Part shown: piece by piece, positions 34,466-42,671 of the stretch
How positions within the stretch are numbered: position 1 is the stretch's first letter
Layout: each line of letters opens with the position of its first letter
Assembly (NCBI GenBank): GCA_023395395.1
Contig: JAEWZH010000019.1
Span: forward strand, 1 to 64,000
Length of the DNA: 64,000 bases
Origin: Bacteroidota bacterium
GTDB taxonomy: Bacteria > Bacteroidota > Bacteroidia > Bacteroidales > Porphyromonadaceae
Direction: 5' to 3'
The notes under the pieces: generated by a model
Seen by the model: the letters and a program-made list of their open reading frames with translations, nothing else
Told to the model about the DNA's origin: nothing
Database searches by the model: none
Made by a program: the position numbers and the translations under genes

Positions 34466-36580
34466 TTATAGATGATCTTCAAAATATCTACTTATCACCT
34501 TATGCAGATGCACACGGTCTTGCCCTCGCACATTGTGTTCATCCATTGGATAGACCATATAGTCGGGCAAAGTACCGGCCTTGATTGCCGCTTGGAGAAA
34601 TAGCTGAGAGTGTTGCCAGAGTACCACAGGATCTACCCCTCCATGAATTAGGAGGAGACGTCCCTTGAGGTCTCCAGCTCTCTTGATTAGATTATTCTTG
34701 GCATACCCTTCCGGGTTCTCCTCAGGGGTATCCATATACCGCTCGCCATACATCACTTCATAGAATGACCAATCCATCACTGGCCCTCCGGCGACGCCCA
34801 CCTTAAAGGTCTCCGGATGGGTCAGCATCAAGTTGGTCGTCATAAAGCCTCCAAAGCTCCATCCATAGACCCCAATACGGTCGCTATCGACATAGGGAAG
34901 CCCCTTGAGGTACTCAATTCCCACCATCTGATCCTCCATTTCCACAGTACCGAGCTGACGATGGATGATGCTCTCAAAGTCCATGCCTCGACTCGCTGTA
35001 CCACGATTATCAATGGTAAAAACGACGTACCCTCGGTTTGCCATATAGACATCCCAACCCATTCGGAGCCCCCGCCAACTATCATTGACCAATTGTGAAT
35101 GTGGTCCGCCATAGACATAGAGCACCACAGGGTACTTCTTGCCTGCCTCTAATACAGCAGGACGAGTCAGCTTATAATACAAATCATCCCCAGCGCTACT
35201 CTTGAGACTGCCAAGCTCCACTACAGGTACTTCAAACTCCTTTAGCGGATCCTCTGCACGCAACAGCTCCTTACGCTCCCCTGTTTCCAATGAAACCACC
35301 GTAGAAACTCCCGGGGTATTCAGGTTGGAGAAATTGTCATAGAATAGCTTACAATCATCCGACATAGCCACACTATGCCATCCATTACCCTCTGTCAGAC
35401 GAGCTATGGCACCTCCTTTCAGTCCGACACTATAGAGATCCTGACCTATGATGTAGTCTTTATTGGAGACAAAGTAAATCTTCTCTGCGCCCTCATCAAT
35501 GCCGAGCAGTGCTTTGACCTCCCACGCCCCCTTGGTGATTTGACGAATCATCTTGCCATCACGGCTGTAAAGGTAGAAGTGGTTGTAGCCATCAATGCGA
35601 CTTAGGCGCACAAAGCGACCATCACTCAAGAAGTGTATGGGCACACTGGGTTCGATATATTTGGGGTGTCGCTCTTGAATCAGCGTCCGCACCAGTTTAC
35701 CACTCTCTACGTCGTACTCCCTTAGGTTCGTCTCTTGCTGGTTACGCTCTACCTCGTCTATCAACAAAGCCCGACTATCGGGTGCCCAAGCGATATTTGT
35801 AAAGAATCGATCTGTAGGCACCCCTGTCTCCAGGTATCTAATGCTCCCCTTCTGGGTATCATAGATGCCGATGGTTACCCGCTCACTCTTTCGCCCTGCC
35901 ATAGGGTACTTGATGGGGTCGTGCTCTGCGATATGGTTATTCATCCTGACGATAGGATAAGACTCTACATCACTCAGGTCATTACGATAGAATGCGACAA
36001 AACGACTGTCAGGCGAGATGAATAGACCTCCACTGATACCGAACTCGCTTCTATGCACCTCAATACCATAGGTAATATCGGAGGAATCATTCTGGGTAAG
36101 CTGATAAGGTGTACCACCCAGTACCATCACAGCGATATTCTTGCCATTAGAGAGCATCATATAACTGCCATTTGGTGCCACCTGCTGAGCAGTCCACTCG
36201 TCACGGTCTACAGTGAAACGCCCTACCTCCTTCATCTCATGGTAGTCAAAGAGAATATAATTGTCATCGACCCATCCGGCAAGGATGCGTTCAGAGAAAG
36301 GGGTAAGGTTGCCACGACCTCCGACATCTTCCCACTTCAATAGCCTGCTCTTGACATCCACCCCCTGAGCATAAAGCCCGTCTTGCATGTGTAAGAGTAC
36401 CCCCGAAGGAGATATACCCACCACAGGCAAAGACTGTGGTACTATCTTCCAATATTCCCTGGAGCCAGGCGTAGCTTCCTCAATCGTTACCTTCCTCTGT
36501 TCCTGAGCATAGCTAAGTTGTAGCCCAGCAATCGCTAGTAAAAATACCAACCCCCTCGTCACTTTTCGTCCCATCTGCAA
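34466..36580 (-). CDS. ptpA: prolyl tripeptidyl peptidase-like S9 enzyme
   Basis: A 704-residue secreted S9 serine peptidase: signal peptide (ending SYAQ), beta-propeller, then a hydrolase domain with nucleophile 'GWSFGGFMTTN', aspartate in 'HGGVDPVVLWQHS' and histidine in 'DEHNVRGQDR'. The segment 'THPETFKVGVAGGPVMDWSF' and the C-terminus closely recall P. gingivalis PtpA, which removes Xaa-Xaa-Pro tripeptides. It lacks the DPP IV 'DWVYEEE' motif, which supports tripeptidase over dipeptidase; specificity is inferred. A start at 36574 (third codon) is equally possible. Confidence 0.8.
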   Translation of the reverse strand: MQMGRKVTRGLVFLLAIAGLQLSYAQEQRKVTIEEATPGSREYWKIVPQSLPVVGISPSGVLLHMQDGLYAQGVDVKSRLLKWEDVGGRGNLTPFSERILAGWVDDNYILFDYHEMKEVGRFTVDRDEWTAQQVAPNGSYMMLSNGKNIAVMVLGGTPYQLTQNDSSDITYGIEVHRSEFGISGGLFISPDSRFVAFYRNDLSDVESYPIVRMNNHIAEHDPIKYPMAGRKSERVTIGIYDTQKGSIRYLETGVPTDRFFTNIAWAPDSRALLIDEVERNQQETNLREYDVESGKLVRTLIQERHPKYIEPSVPIHFLSDGRFVRLSRIDGYNHFYLYSRDGKMIRQITKGAWEVKALLGIDEGAEKIYFVSNKDYIIGQDLYSVGLKGGAIARLTEGNGWHSVAMSDDCKLFYDNFSNLNTPGVSTVVSLETGERKELLRAEDPLKEFEVPVVELGSLKSSAGDDLYYKLTRPAVLEAGKKYPVVLYVYGGPHSQLVNDSWRGLRMGWDVYMANRGYVVFTIDNRGTASRGMDFESIIHRQLGTVEMEDQMVGIEYLKGLPYVDSDRIGVYGWSFGGFMTTNLMLTHPETFKVGVAGGPVMDWSFYEVMYGERYMDTPEENPEGYAKNNLIKRAGDLKGRLLLIHGGVDPVVLWQHSQLFLQAAIKAGTLPDYMVYPMDEHNVRGQDRVHLHKVISRYFEDHL

Positions 36581-36610
36581 ACTCGATATTACTTCATTAA
36601 ATCTCAGCTA

Positions 36611-36618
36611 CAAACTTA
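36611..36618 (-). promoter_or_regulatory. -7 box upstream of the ptpA-like operon
   Basis: The minus strand reads TAAGTTTG, a perfect -7 match, about 30 bases before the ATG. No clear -33 element. Confidence 0.5.
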
Positions 36619-36750
36619 CCAAAACTTGCTCTAATAGGCTTATCAGAGTGGCGGGGATCCCCCGAGGGAACTATTCAATGAGCCTTGGATCAAGCCTCAA
36701 CGCTAATATCCTAGATTCCGAGAGTAAAGGATGCCTGTTTGTTGGTTGCA

Positions 36751-36880
36751 TACTTTTCAGACACATATAAGTACATAAAGAAGTGGTTGCTCGGTAGAGA
36801 GAATCTGACCGCTCTATAGAGGAGATTTGTCCGCTCTATAGAGGAAATTTGATCTTTTCCCCGACAGGCATCCCCCACTT
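36751..36880 (+). repeat. intergenic composite repeat, locus B (22-bp units)
   Basis: Leader ACTTTTCAG (36752-36760), three units with cores at 36795, 36817 and 36839 (exactly 22 apart; the last two include the palindrome CTCTATAGAG), and a tail TTTTCCCCGACAGGCATCCCC (36855-36875). Order and motifs agree with loci A and C. It fills the gap between the divergent ptpA-like operon and the lipoprotein gene at 37000; no gene is seen in 36581-36999. Confidence 0.8.
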
Positions 36881-36895
36881 GCAGAATTGAGTTTA

Positions 36896-36927
36896 TTTGG
36901 GTAATTCGTGAAAAACTTGTAACTTGC
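36896..36927 (+). promoter_or_regulatory. probable promoter of the lipoprotein gene at 37000
   Basis: TTTG at 36896-36899, a 20-base gap, and TAACTTGC at 36920-36927 (two bases off TAnnTTTG). It lies right after repeat locus B. Confidence 0.45.
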
Positions 36928-36999
36928 CAGAGGAAAGGCAGGCTGTGTTTGATAGTCTATTCTGCAAAAGATTTTTACATTATAATTAGGAGCATAGAT

Positions 37000-37605
37000 A
37001 TGAAGAGGATGAATACACTTCTAGTGGCAATTGTGGCTACTCTATTTGCCGGTACGGTACTTACTTCATGTGGTGGGTCTGACCCTAAAAAGGTGGCACA
37101 GACAGCTGTAGAAGCAGAGCTCGCAGGTGATTTTGAGAAACTCTATAGCCTGCTAAGTATAGAGGATAGAGATGCCGTAACACTGGATAACTTCAATAGG
37201 CACTATTCCATCCCCGGGGACCTCGCTGATGCTATGAACTTAATCCCTGAGGTCAAGGAAGCCATCAAGGTCGAAAAATTTGAGAGCCAAATCAATGGCG
37301 AGGCAGCCATCGTCACCTACTTTATCACATTGCCGGATTTTAGCAAAATGGGAGCGCTCTCTATTGCAGATGCTCTGGAATTGCTCTCTGTAAAGGGTCG
37401 GAAGCTAAGCGATATGCCCGAAGCTATCCGCCAGAAGATTATCGACTCCATCAAGACCAATGGGGTGTCTACAATTAGTCAAGCAAGACAGGTGCAGCTC
37501 AAGCGTGAGGGCGATGAATGGAAGGTGTATATGGGACTTTCGGCGCAAATCCAAAATAGCAAGCGCATAAGTACCGTGTACGATATGGCTCCAGTAGTAG
37601 AGTAA
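37000..37605 (+). CDS. lipoprotein with NTF2/DUF4878-like domain
   Basis: A 201-residue lipoprotein (lipobox LTSC, Cys24). The mature part begins 'GGSDPKKVAQTAVEAELAGDFEKLYSLLS' and continues with a beta region ('INGEAAIVTYFITLP', 'VQLKREGDEWKVYMG'), the layout of NTF2-like/DUF4878 lipoproteins of Bacteroidetes. No catalytic residues are evident. I start at 37000 (MKRMNT) because this gives a normal signal peptide. The next gene begins 36 bases later. Confidence 0.7.
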   Translation: MKRMNTLLVAIVATLFAGTVLTSCGGSDPKKVAQTAVEAELAGDFEKLYSLLSIEDRDAVTLDNFNRHYSIPGDLADAMNLIPEVKEAIKVEKFESQINGEAAIVTYFITLPDFSKMGALSIADALELLSVKGRKLSDMPEAIRQKIIDSIKTNGVSTISQARQVQLKREGDEWKVYMGLSAQIQNSKRISTVYDMAPVVE

Positions 37606-37641
37606 TATTAGAGAAAGTAATATATTATACACATTTAGGTT

Positions 37642-38646
37642 ATGTCTTCAGTAAAAAGTGACACAAAGCCCTATGTAGTAGGCGTAGATGTAGGAGGGAC
37701 AAATACTGTATTTGGCATTGTGGATGCGCGTGGTAATATCATTCGCAGTGATAAGATTAAGAGTACCAACCACATTAAGGTGGAGGGGTACATTGATGAG
37801 TTAGCTACAGCCATTAAAGAACTGGCTGAGGAAGCAGGCGGAATAGGATTGATACATGGTGTAGGCGTAGGAGCTCCTAATGGCAATTTCTTCACTGGGT
37901 CAATTGACTTCGCACCTAACCTCCTCTGGAAGGGACGTATCCCTCTTGCGCACCTATTAAGTGAGGCTTTGGATGGTCTGCCTGTGGCGCTGACCAACGA
38001 TGCCAATGCAGCTGCCATCGGGGAGATGACCTACGGTGCTGCTCGTGGGATGAAGGACTTTATCGAGATAACACTGGGCACCGGACTAGGGAGCGGTATC
38101 GTAGTCGGAGGCAAGCTCGTATATGGTCATGATGGCTTTGCTGGCGAGGTAGGGCATACGATTATCCGTCGCAATGGACGCTCATGTGGTTGCGGTCGGA
38201 TGGGTTGTCTAGAGACCTACTGCTCAGCTACCGGTGTCGCGAGGACAGCCAAGGAGTTCCTCACCGCCCGTGAGGATGAGAGCCTCCTGAGGGAACTGAA
38301 TATTGATGAGATTACCTCTAAGGATGTGCACGATGCCGCTATCCAGGGGGACAAGTTGGCACTTGATATTTTTGAGGCTACCGGTGCAGTACTGGGGGAA
38401 GCTCTTGCGGATGCCGTGGCGTACACCAGCCCCGAGGCGATAATTCTATTTGGTGGACTTACCAAGGCCGGTAATATCCTTTTGGAGCCTGTGAAGCGCC
38501 ACATGGAGCAGAATCTACTCAATATATACAAGGATAAAGTGAAGATCTTGGTAAGCGAACTTAAGGAGAGCGACGCAGCCGTACTAGGTGCTAGTGCACT
38601 AGGATGGGAGGCAGACCGTAAGCTCCTCTCAAAGCTGACCGACTGA
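37642..38646 (+). CDS. ROK family sugar kinase (glucokinase-like)
   Basis: A 334-residue cytoplasmic kinase. It has the phosphate-binding 'GVDVGGTNTVFGIVD', the catalytic aspartate in 'LTNDANAAAIGE', and the ROK zinc motif 'CGCGRMGCLE', along with 'EVGHTII'. These define ROK kinases, most of which phosphorylate glucose or related hexoses. A hairpin follows the stop. In an organism that looks peptide-fermenting, it may serve amino-sugar or glucose salvage. Confidence 0.9.
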   Translation: MSSVKSDTKPYVVGVDVGGTNTVFGIVDARGNIIRSDKIKSTNHIKVEGYIDELATAIKELAEEAGGIGLIHGVGVGAPNGNFFTGSIDFAPNLLWKGRIPLAHLLSEALDGLPVALTNDANAAAIGEMTYGAARGMKDFIEITLGTGLGSGIVVGGKLVYGHDGFAGEVGHTIIRRNGRSCGCGRMGCLETYCSATGVARTAKEFLTAREDESLLRELNIDEITSKDVHDAAIQGDKLALDIFEATGAVLGEALADAVAYTSPEAIILFGGLTKAGNILLEPVKRHMEQNLLNIYKDKVKILVSELKESDAAVLGASALGWEADRKLLSKLTD

Positions 38647-38654
38647 GGTACAAA

Positions 38655-38692
38655 GAAATGGAGAAGTGGCATATTGCTCGCTTCTCCATTTC
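38655..38692 (+). terminator. terminator after the ROK kinase gene
   Basis: A perfect 12-bp stem (38655-38666 with 38681-38692), 8 bases after the stop. The trailing sequence is A/T-rich but lacks a long T-run. Confidence 0.55.
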
Positions 38693-38720
38693 ACTATATT
38701 ATAGGAAATGTGTAAGTTTG
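38689..38720 (+). promoter_or_regulatory. promoter of the TPR protein gene
   Basis: TTTC at 38689-38692 (one base off TTTG), a 20-base gap, and TAAGTTTG at 38713-38720, a perfect -7 box, 37 bases before the ATG. Confidence 0.6.
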
Positions 38721-38757
38721 CACAATCTTTGATAACAATGTATTGTGATATAATTAT

Positions 38758-39453
38758 ATGAGCGACAAGAAGCATGAAGTTAAAGGCGCTACTGACAAGA
38801 TAGAGGAAGGCGCAATAGAGGCTATCAGTAAGTCGGAAGCCTATATCCGCAACAACCGTAATACGATTATCACCATCTCAATGGTGATTTTGGTGGCTAT
38901 TGCCGGGGTTTTGGCTTACCATTACCTATACAAGAAACCACGCATAAGCAAGGCAGAGACAGCGATGTTTAAGGCTGAGCAAGCCTTTGGCGTAGATTCA
39001 TTTGCTCTTGCACTCAATGGCAATGGTGCCGATGTGGTAGGGTTCCTCGAGATTATCGACAAGTACAGTGGCACTCCTTCGGGCAATCTTGCTCAGGCTT
39101 ATGCAGGTATCAGTTATTACAACCTTGGGGAGCTTGACAAGGCTATTGATCACCTCAAGAAGTTTAAATCTAAAGATACTATGGTCAATCCAAGTATCTA
39201 CGGTCTCATTGGGGACTGCTATGTAGATATGGATAAGGTGGCAGAGGGTGTGAAGTATTTTGAAGAGGCTGCAAAGCGTGCCGATAATGACTTGCTCTCT
39301 CCAATTTATCTCATCAAGGCGGGCATCGCCTATGAGACTCTTGGTGATGTAGAGAAGGCTAGAAATAGCTACCAGACCATTATAGATGAGTATTCTGCTT
39401 CCGACTTTAGGGTGGAGGCTGAGAAATATCTTCAGGCTCTCGAATTGAAGTAA
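38758..39453 (+). CDS. membrane-anchored TPR protein (YfgM-like)
   Basis: A 231-residue protein with one membrane segment (about residues 36-56, IITISMVILVAIAGVLAYHYL) and a C-terminal tetratricopeptide array: 'LAQAYAGISYYNLGELDKAI', 'PSIYGLIGDCYVDMDKVAEG' and 'LIKAGIAYETLGDVEKARNS' are successive TPR units. The layout resembles YfgM, a periplasm-facing protein linked to the secretion machinery and chaperones. Both a promoter and a terminator flank it, so it is a single-gene unit. Confidence 0.75.
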   Translation: MSDKKHEVKGATDKIEEGAIEAISKSEAYIRNNRNTIITISMVILVAIAGVLAYHYLYKKPRISKAETAMFKAEQAFGVDSFALALNGNGADVVGFLEIIDKYSGTPSGNLAQAYAGISYYNLGELDKAIDHLKKFKSKDTMVNPSIYGLIGDCYVDMDKVAEGVKYFEEAAKRADNDLLSPIYLIKAGIAYETLGDVEKARNSYQTIIDEYSASDFRVEAEKYLQALELK

Positions 39454-39481
39454 TAGGATTCCTTTGGACGTCCATTAAACG

Positions 39482-39521
39482 ATAGAGACTGGCTTCCATG
39501 TCATTGGGAGCCAGTCTCTAT
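39482..39521 (+). terminator. terminator after the TPR gene
   Basis: A perfect 13-bp stem (39482-39494 with 39509-39521) followed by an A/T-rich tract. Confidence 0.7.
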
Positions 39522-39578
39522 TGATATATAACATACAAATAAATAGCGCAAAAATATGGATATATAGGGAATAAAGTC

Positions 39579-39586
39579 TATATTTG
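39579..39586 (+). promoter_or_regulatory. -7 box of the methylmalonyl-CoA operon
   Basis: TATATTTG is a perfect -7 match, 77 bases upstream of the epimerase ATG, implying a 5' untranslated leader of about 70 bases. No -33 TTG is seen. Confidence 0.5.
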
Positions 39587-39663
39587 CACTGGTGTAGTTT
39601 TGACGCTGCGTTTACGATGAAGGAAATAATATAATAACATACAATTCAAGGATTTTTAGACAC

Positions 39664-40083
39664 ATGAACATCTCACACATTGAGCATCTAGGTATTGCTG
39701 TGAATAGTATCGAGGAGCACCGCCCTTTCTACGAGCAGGTACTCGGTTGGGAGTGCTACAACATCGAAGTAGTAGAGGATCAAAAGGTAAAGACTGCTTT
39801 CTTTAAGGTGGGCAACTCAAACACCAAGATTGAGCTATTAGAGCCTACTAGCCCCGACAGCACTATCGCAAAGTTTATCGAAAAGAAAGGTGAGGGCATC
39901 CACCATATTGCTTATTGTGTGCCTGATACACAGGAAGCACTAGACAAAGCTAAGGAGCTAGGTGTGCAGCTTATTGACGAGAAGGCACGTAAGGGAGCTG
40001 AGGGTCTCCTCATCGGCTTTATGCATCCAAAGAGTACCGGTAAGGTGCTGACCGAGGTTTGTAGCAATCCTGACAAGAAGTAA
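39664..40083 (+). CDS. mce: methylmalonyl-CoA epimerase
   Basis: This 139-residue vicinal-oxygen-chelate enzyme interconverts (2R)- and (2S)-methylmalonyl-CoA. Metal-ligand motifs are clear: 'ISHIEHLGIAV' (first His), 'KIELLEP' (Glu), 'GEGIHHIAYCV' (second His) and a C-terminal 'KVLTEVC' (Glu). It connects the mutase and decarboxylase/carboxylase steps of the succinate-propionate route and is co-transcribed with the carboxyltransferase, which begins 32 bases later. Confidence 0.95.
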   Translation: MNISHIEHLGIAVNSIEEHRPFYEQVLGWECYNIEVVEDQKVKTAFFKVGNSNTKIELLEPTSPDSTIAKFIEKKGEGIHHIAYCVPDTQEALDKAKELGVQLIDEKARKGAEGLLIGFMHPKSTGKVLTEVCSNPDKK

Positions 40084-40115
40084 TAAGGCGAATATCAAAC
40101 ATTAAGAGCTATAAT

Positions 40116-41669
40116 ATGAGTACTCAGGTAGAGAAGATTCAAGAGCTGATAGAGCTACGCGCCAAAGCGCGCCTCGGTGGTGGCGAAGCAAAAATTCAGA
40201 AACATCACGAGAAGGGTAAAATGACCGCTCGTGAGCGTCTCGATATGCTCCTAGATAAGGGGAGCTTCGAGGAGATGGACATGTTTGTTGAGCTTCGTTC
40301 TCACAACTTCGGAGTCGATAAGAGCAAGGTACTGGGAGATGGTGTTGTCACTGGTTGTGGTACCATCGATGGTCGCCTTGTATACGTATATGCACAAGAT
40401 TTTACTGCAATCGCCGGCTCGCTTGGCGAAATGCACGCAGCTAAGATCTGCAAGGTGATGGATATGGCCATGAAGGTAGGTGCCCCTGTGATTGGCATCA
40501 ACGACTCGGGTGGTGCACGTATCCAAGAAGGAGTCAATGCTCTTTCCGGCTATGCCGAAATCTTTGAGCGCAATATCCTCGCAAGTGGTGTAGTACCACA
40601 GATTTCAGCCATATTCGGACCATGTGCGGGTGGTGCAGTATATTCACCGGCACTTACCGACTTCATCCTGATGGTTGAGGGGGCATCTTATATGTTCCTT
40701 ACCGGACCAAAGGTGGTAAAGACCGTTACCCACGAGGATGTATCTCAGGAGGAGCTTGGAGGAGCATCTGTTCACACTTCAAAGAGCGGTGTGGCACAGT
40801 TCTCAGTACCGACAGAGGAAGAGGGTATCGATCTCATCCGTCACCTCATCAGCTTCCTTCCATCCAACAATATGGAGACTGCACCGGAGGTAGAGTGCAC
40901 CGATCCAATCAATCGTATGGAGGATCTGCTCAATGAGATCATTCCTGACAACCCCAATAAGGCATACGATATGTATGAGGTGATTGGTGCAATCATCGAT
41001 GATAGGGCATTCCTAGAGGTGCACAAGGACTTCGCTGATAATATCATCTGTGGATTTGCTCGCATGGGTGGTAAGAGTGTAGGTATCGTAGCCAACCAGC
41101 CAAAGAGTAAGGCCGGCTCGCTAGACGTAAATGCTTCTCGCAAGGGTGCTCGTTTTGTACGTTTCTGCGATGCTTTCAATATCCCACTTGTAACCCTGGT
41201 AGATGTTCCAGGCTTCCTGCCGGGTACCGCACAGGAGTACAACGCAGTTATCACCCACGGGGCTAAGCTGCTTTATGCTTATGGTGAAGCTACTGTACCA
41301 AAGATTACCTGTATCCTCCGCAAGGCTTACGGTGGAGCGTACATCGTGATGAGTTCGAAGCACCTTCGCGGCGATATCAACTACGCTTGGCCAAGTGCAG
41401 AGATTGCAGTGATGGGACCTAGTGGCGCGGTAGAAGTAGTATTTGCCAAAGAAGTAAAGGAGGCTGAAAACCCAGCTGCAAAAGCAATTGAAAAGGAAGA
41501 GGAGTACCGCAGGGCGTTTGCTAATCCATACAATGCCGCATCTTATGGCTACATCGATGATGTCATCGAGCCACGCAACACCCGCTTCCGTATCATCAGG
41601 GCACTTCGTCAGCTTGAGAATAAGCAACTGACGCTCCCAGCTAAGAAGCACGACAACATCCCATTGTAA
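40116..41669 (+). CDS. mmdA: acyl-CoA carboxyltransferase subunit (methylmalonyl-CoA decarboxylase alpha / propionyl-CoA carboxylase beta)
   Basis: A 517-residue carboxyltransferase of two crotonase-like halves. Acyl-CoA and biotin-site motifs are visible: 'GRLVYVYAQDFTAIAGSLGEMHA'-type, 'INDSGGARIQEGV', 'GPCAGGAVYSPAL' and 'VDVPGFLPGTAQE'. It moves CO2 between methylmalonyl-CoA and carrier-bound biotin, either to decarboxylate (fermentation) or carboxylate. Its neighbours (epimerase, small tail-like subunit, biotin carrier) indicate the fermentative decarboxylase, although the membrane beta subunit is not adjacent. Confidence 0.92.
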   Translation: MSTQVEKIQELIELRAKARLGGGEAKIQKHHEKGKMTARERLDMLLDKGSFEEMDMFVELRSHNFGVDKSKVLGDGVVTGCGTIDGRLVYVYAQDFTAIAGSLGEMHAAKICKVMDMAMKVGAPVIGINDSGGARIQEGVNALSGYAEIFERNILASGVVPQISAIFGPCAGGAVYSPALTDFILMVEGASYMFLTGPKVVKTVTHEDVSQEELGGASVHTSKSGVAQFSVPTEEEGIDLIRHLISFLPSNNMETAPEVECTDPINRMEDLLNEIIPDNPNKAYDMYEVIGAIIDDRAFLEVHKDFADNIICGFARMGGKSVGIVANQPKSKAGSLDVNASRKGARFVRFCDAFNIPLVTLVDVPGFLPGTAQEYNAVITHGAKLLYAYGEATVPKITCILRKAYGGAYIVMSSKHLRGDINYAWPSAEIAVMGPSGAVEVVFAKEVKEAENPAAKAIEKEEEYRRAFANPYNAASYGYIDDVIEPRNTRFRIIRALRQLENKQLTLPAKKHDNIPL

Positions 41670-41681
41670 TCACGATCAATT

Positions 41682-41864
41682 ATGAATATCAAGATTCCAT
41701 CCAGAAAGGACGTTTACGCTGCTATAGCTATGGCGCTCCACGAGACGCTGGGTATGCCCAATGATAGAGAGAGCAATGTCATCACTATCGACAGGGCAAA
41801 GCATAGCAATTCCCCTTGGGGCAATAAGGCACTGACACTCCGTCAGCTCCCCAGGAGGAAATAA
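41682..41864 (+). CDS. small decarboxylase subunit resembling the OadG/MmdD C-terminal tail
   Basis: A 60-residue protein between the carboxyltransferase and the biotin carrier (gaps 12 and 33). Its sequence 'AAIAMALHETLG', then 'NVITIDRA' and 'SPWGNKALTLRQ', resembles the cytoplasmic C-terminal tail of oxaloacetate decarboxylase gamma and methylmalonyl-CoA decarboxylase delta chains. It has no membrane helix. Veillonella has a comparably small epsilon chain related to the delta-chain tail, so a structural or assembly role in the complex is likely. Confidence 0.65.
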   Translation: MNIKIPSRKDVYAAIAMALHETLGMPNDRESNVITIDRAKHSNSPWGNKALTLRQLPRRK

Positions 41865-41897
41865 GTATTTGATAAATAAGTAGACAGAGATATCTAT

Positions 41898-42380
41898 ATG
41901 AAGACATTTAGTTATACTATCAATGGGGTACAATACCAGGTAGATGTAGTCAGCATAAAGGAGAATATTGCCGAAGTGAGAGTCAATGGCGAGAGCTATG
42001 ACGTAGAGCTTGACAGATCGTATGATATTGACCAAGAGGCTTGGGCTGCAGCATCTGCCATGCCTAAGGTAGCTCCGGTGGCCAAGGCAGCACCAGCTGC
42101 TCCGGCTCCACAGCCAGAAGCAGCACCAGCCACTCCTGCACCAACTGCATCTGCAAGTGCTGGCGCAGGCGTACCACTCAAGGCTCCACTCCCGGGAGTA
42201 ATCGTCAAGATTATTGCAAAAGTCGGTGAAGCGGTGAAGAAGGGTCAAAAGGTAATGGTGCTGGAAGCGATGAAAATGGAAAATGACATCAAAGCTGACC
42301 GTGATGGTGTCATCACCTCTATCCTCGTCAACCAAAACCAGAGCGTTCAGGACGGCGATACCCTTATGACTATCGAGTAA
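41898..42380 (+). CDS. mmdC: biotin carrier subunit
   Basis: A 160-residue biotinyl protein. An N-terminal ~50 residues is followed by an Ala/Pro-rich flexible linker (residues 55-90) and a C-terminal biotinyl domain; Lys126 in 'EAMKMEND' is the biotinylated residue. It shuttles carboxyl groups between the carboxyltransferase and the Na+-pumping or carboxylase partner. It ends the operon: an 18-bp hairpin follows within 30 bases. Confidence 0.93.
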   Translation: MKTFSYTINGVQYQVDVVSIKENIAEVRVNGESYDVELDRSYDIDQEAWAAASAMPKVAPVAKAAPAAPAPQPEAAPATPAPTASASAGAGVPLKAPLPGVIVKIIAKVGEAVKKGQKVMVLEAMKMENDIKADRDGVITSILVNQNQSVQDGDTLMTIE

Positions 42381-42406
42381 TCGCACTCAGCTATAACATT
42401 CAATAT

Positions 42407-42446
42407 ATGATGGGTGTACACTACGTTTGTAGTGTACACCCATCAT
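42407..42446 (+). terminator. terminator of the methylmalonyl-CoA operon
   Basis: A perfect 18-bp stem (42407-42424 with 42429-42446) with a 4-base loop, then TGTTAATAT. It separates this operon from susC. Confidence 0.85.
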
Positions 42447-42581
42447 TGTTAATATATCCGAAGTCATATTACAAATCTGTTTTCTTTTACCTACTAAGAG
42501 GTTTTCAGGGTTATAAACATGGATTTGAGGGATGCGCAAGGAATAAACGGAATAAATTTCCTCATTATTGGAATAATTTCG

Positions 42582-42589
42582 TAACTTTG
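42582..42589 (+). promoter_or_regulatory. -7 box of the susC-susD promoter
   Basis: TAACTTTG matches TAnnTTTG exactly, 83 bases before the susC ATG. TTTC at 42557-42560 could serve as a degenerate -33 element (21-base gap). Confidence 0.55.
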
Positions 42590-42671
42590 GGGACAGGAAT
42601 GCCTTTGTTATGGAAATTTAAATAGTTTAGGCAGAAAGAATTCACAATATATAATCTTAATTTGTAGTCTT

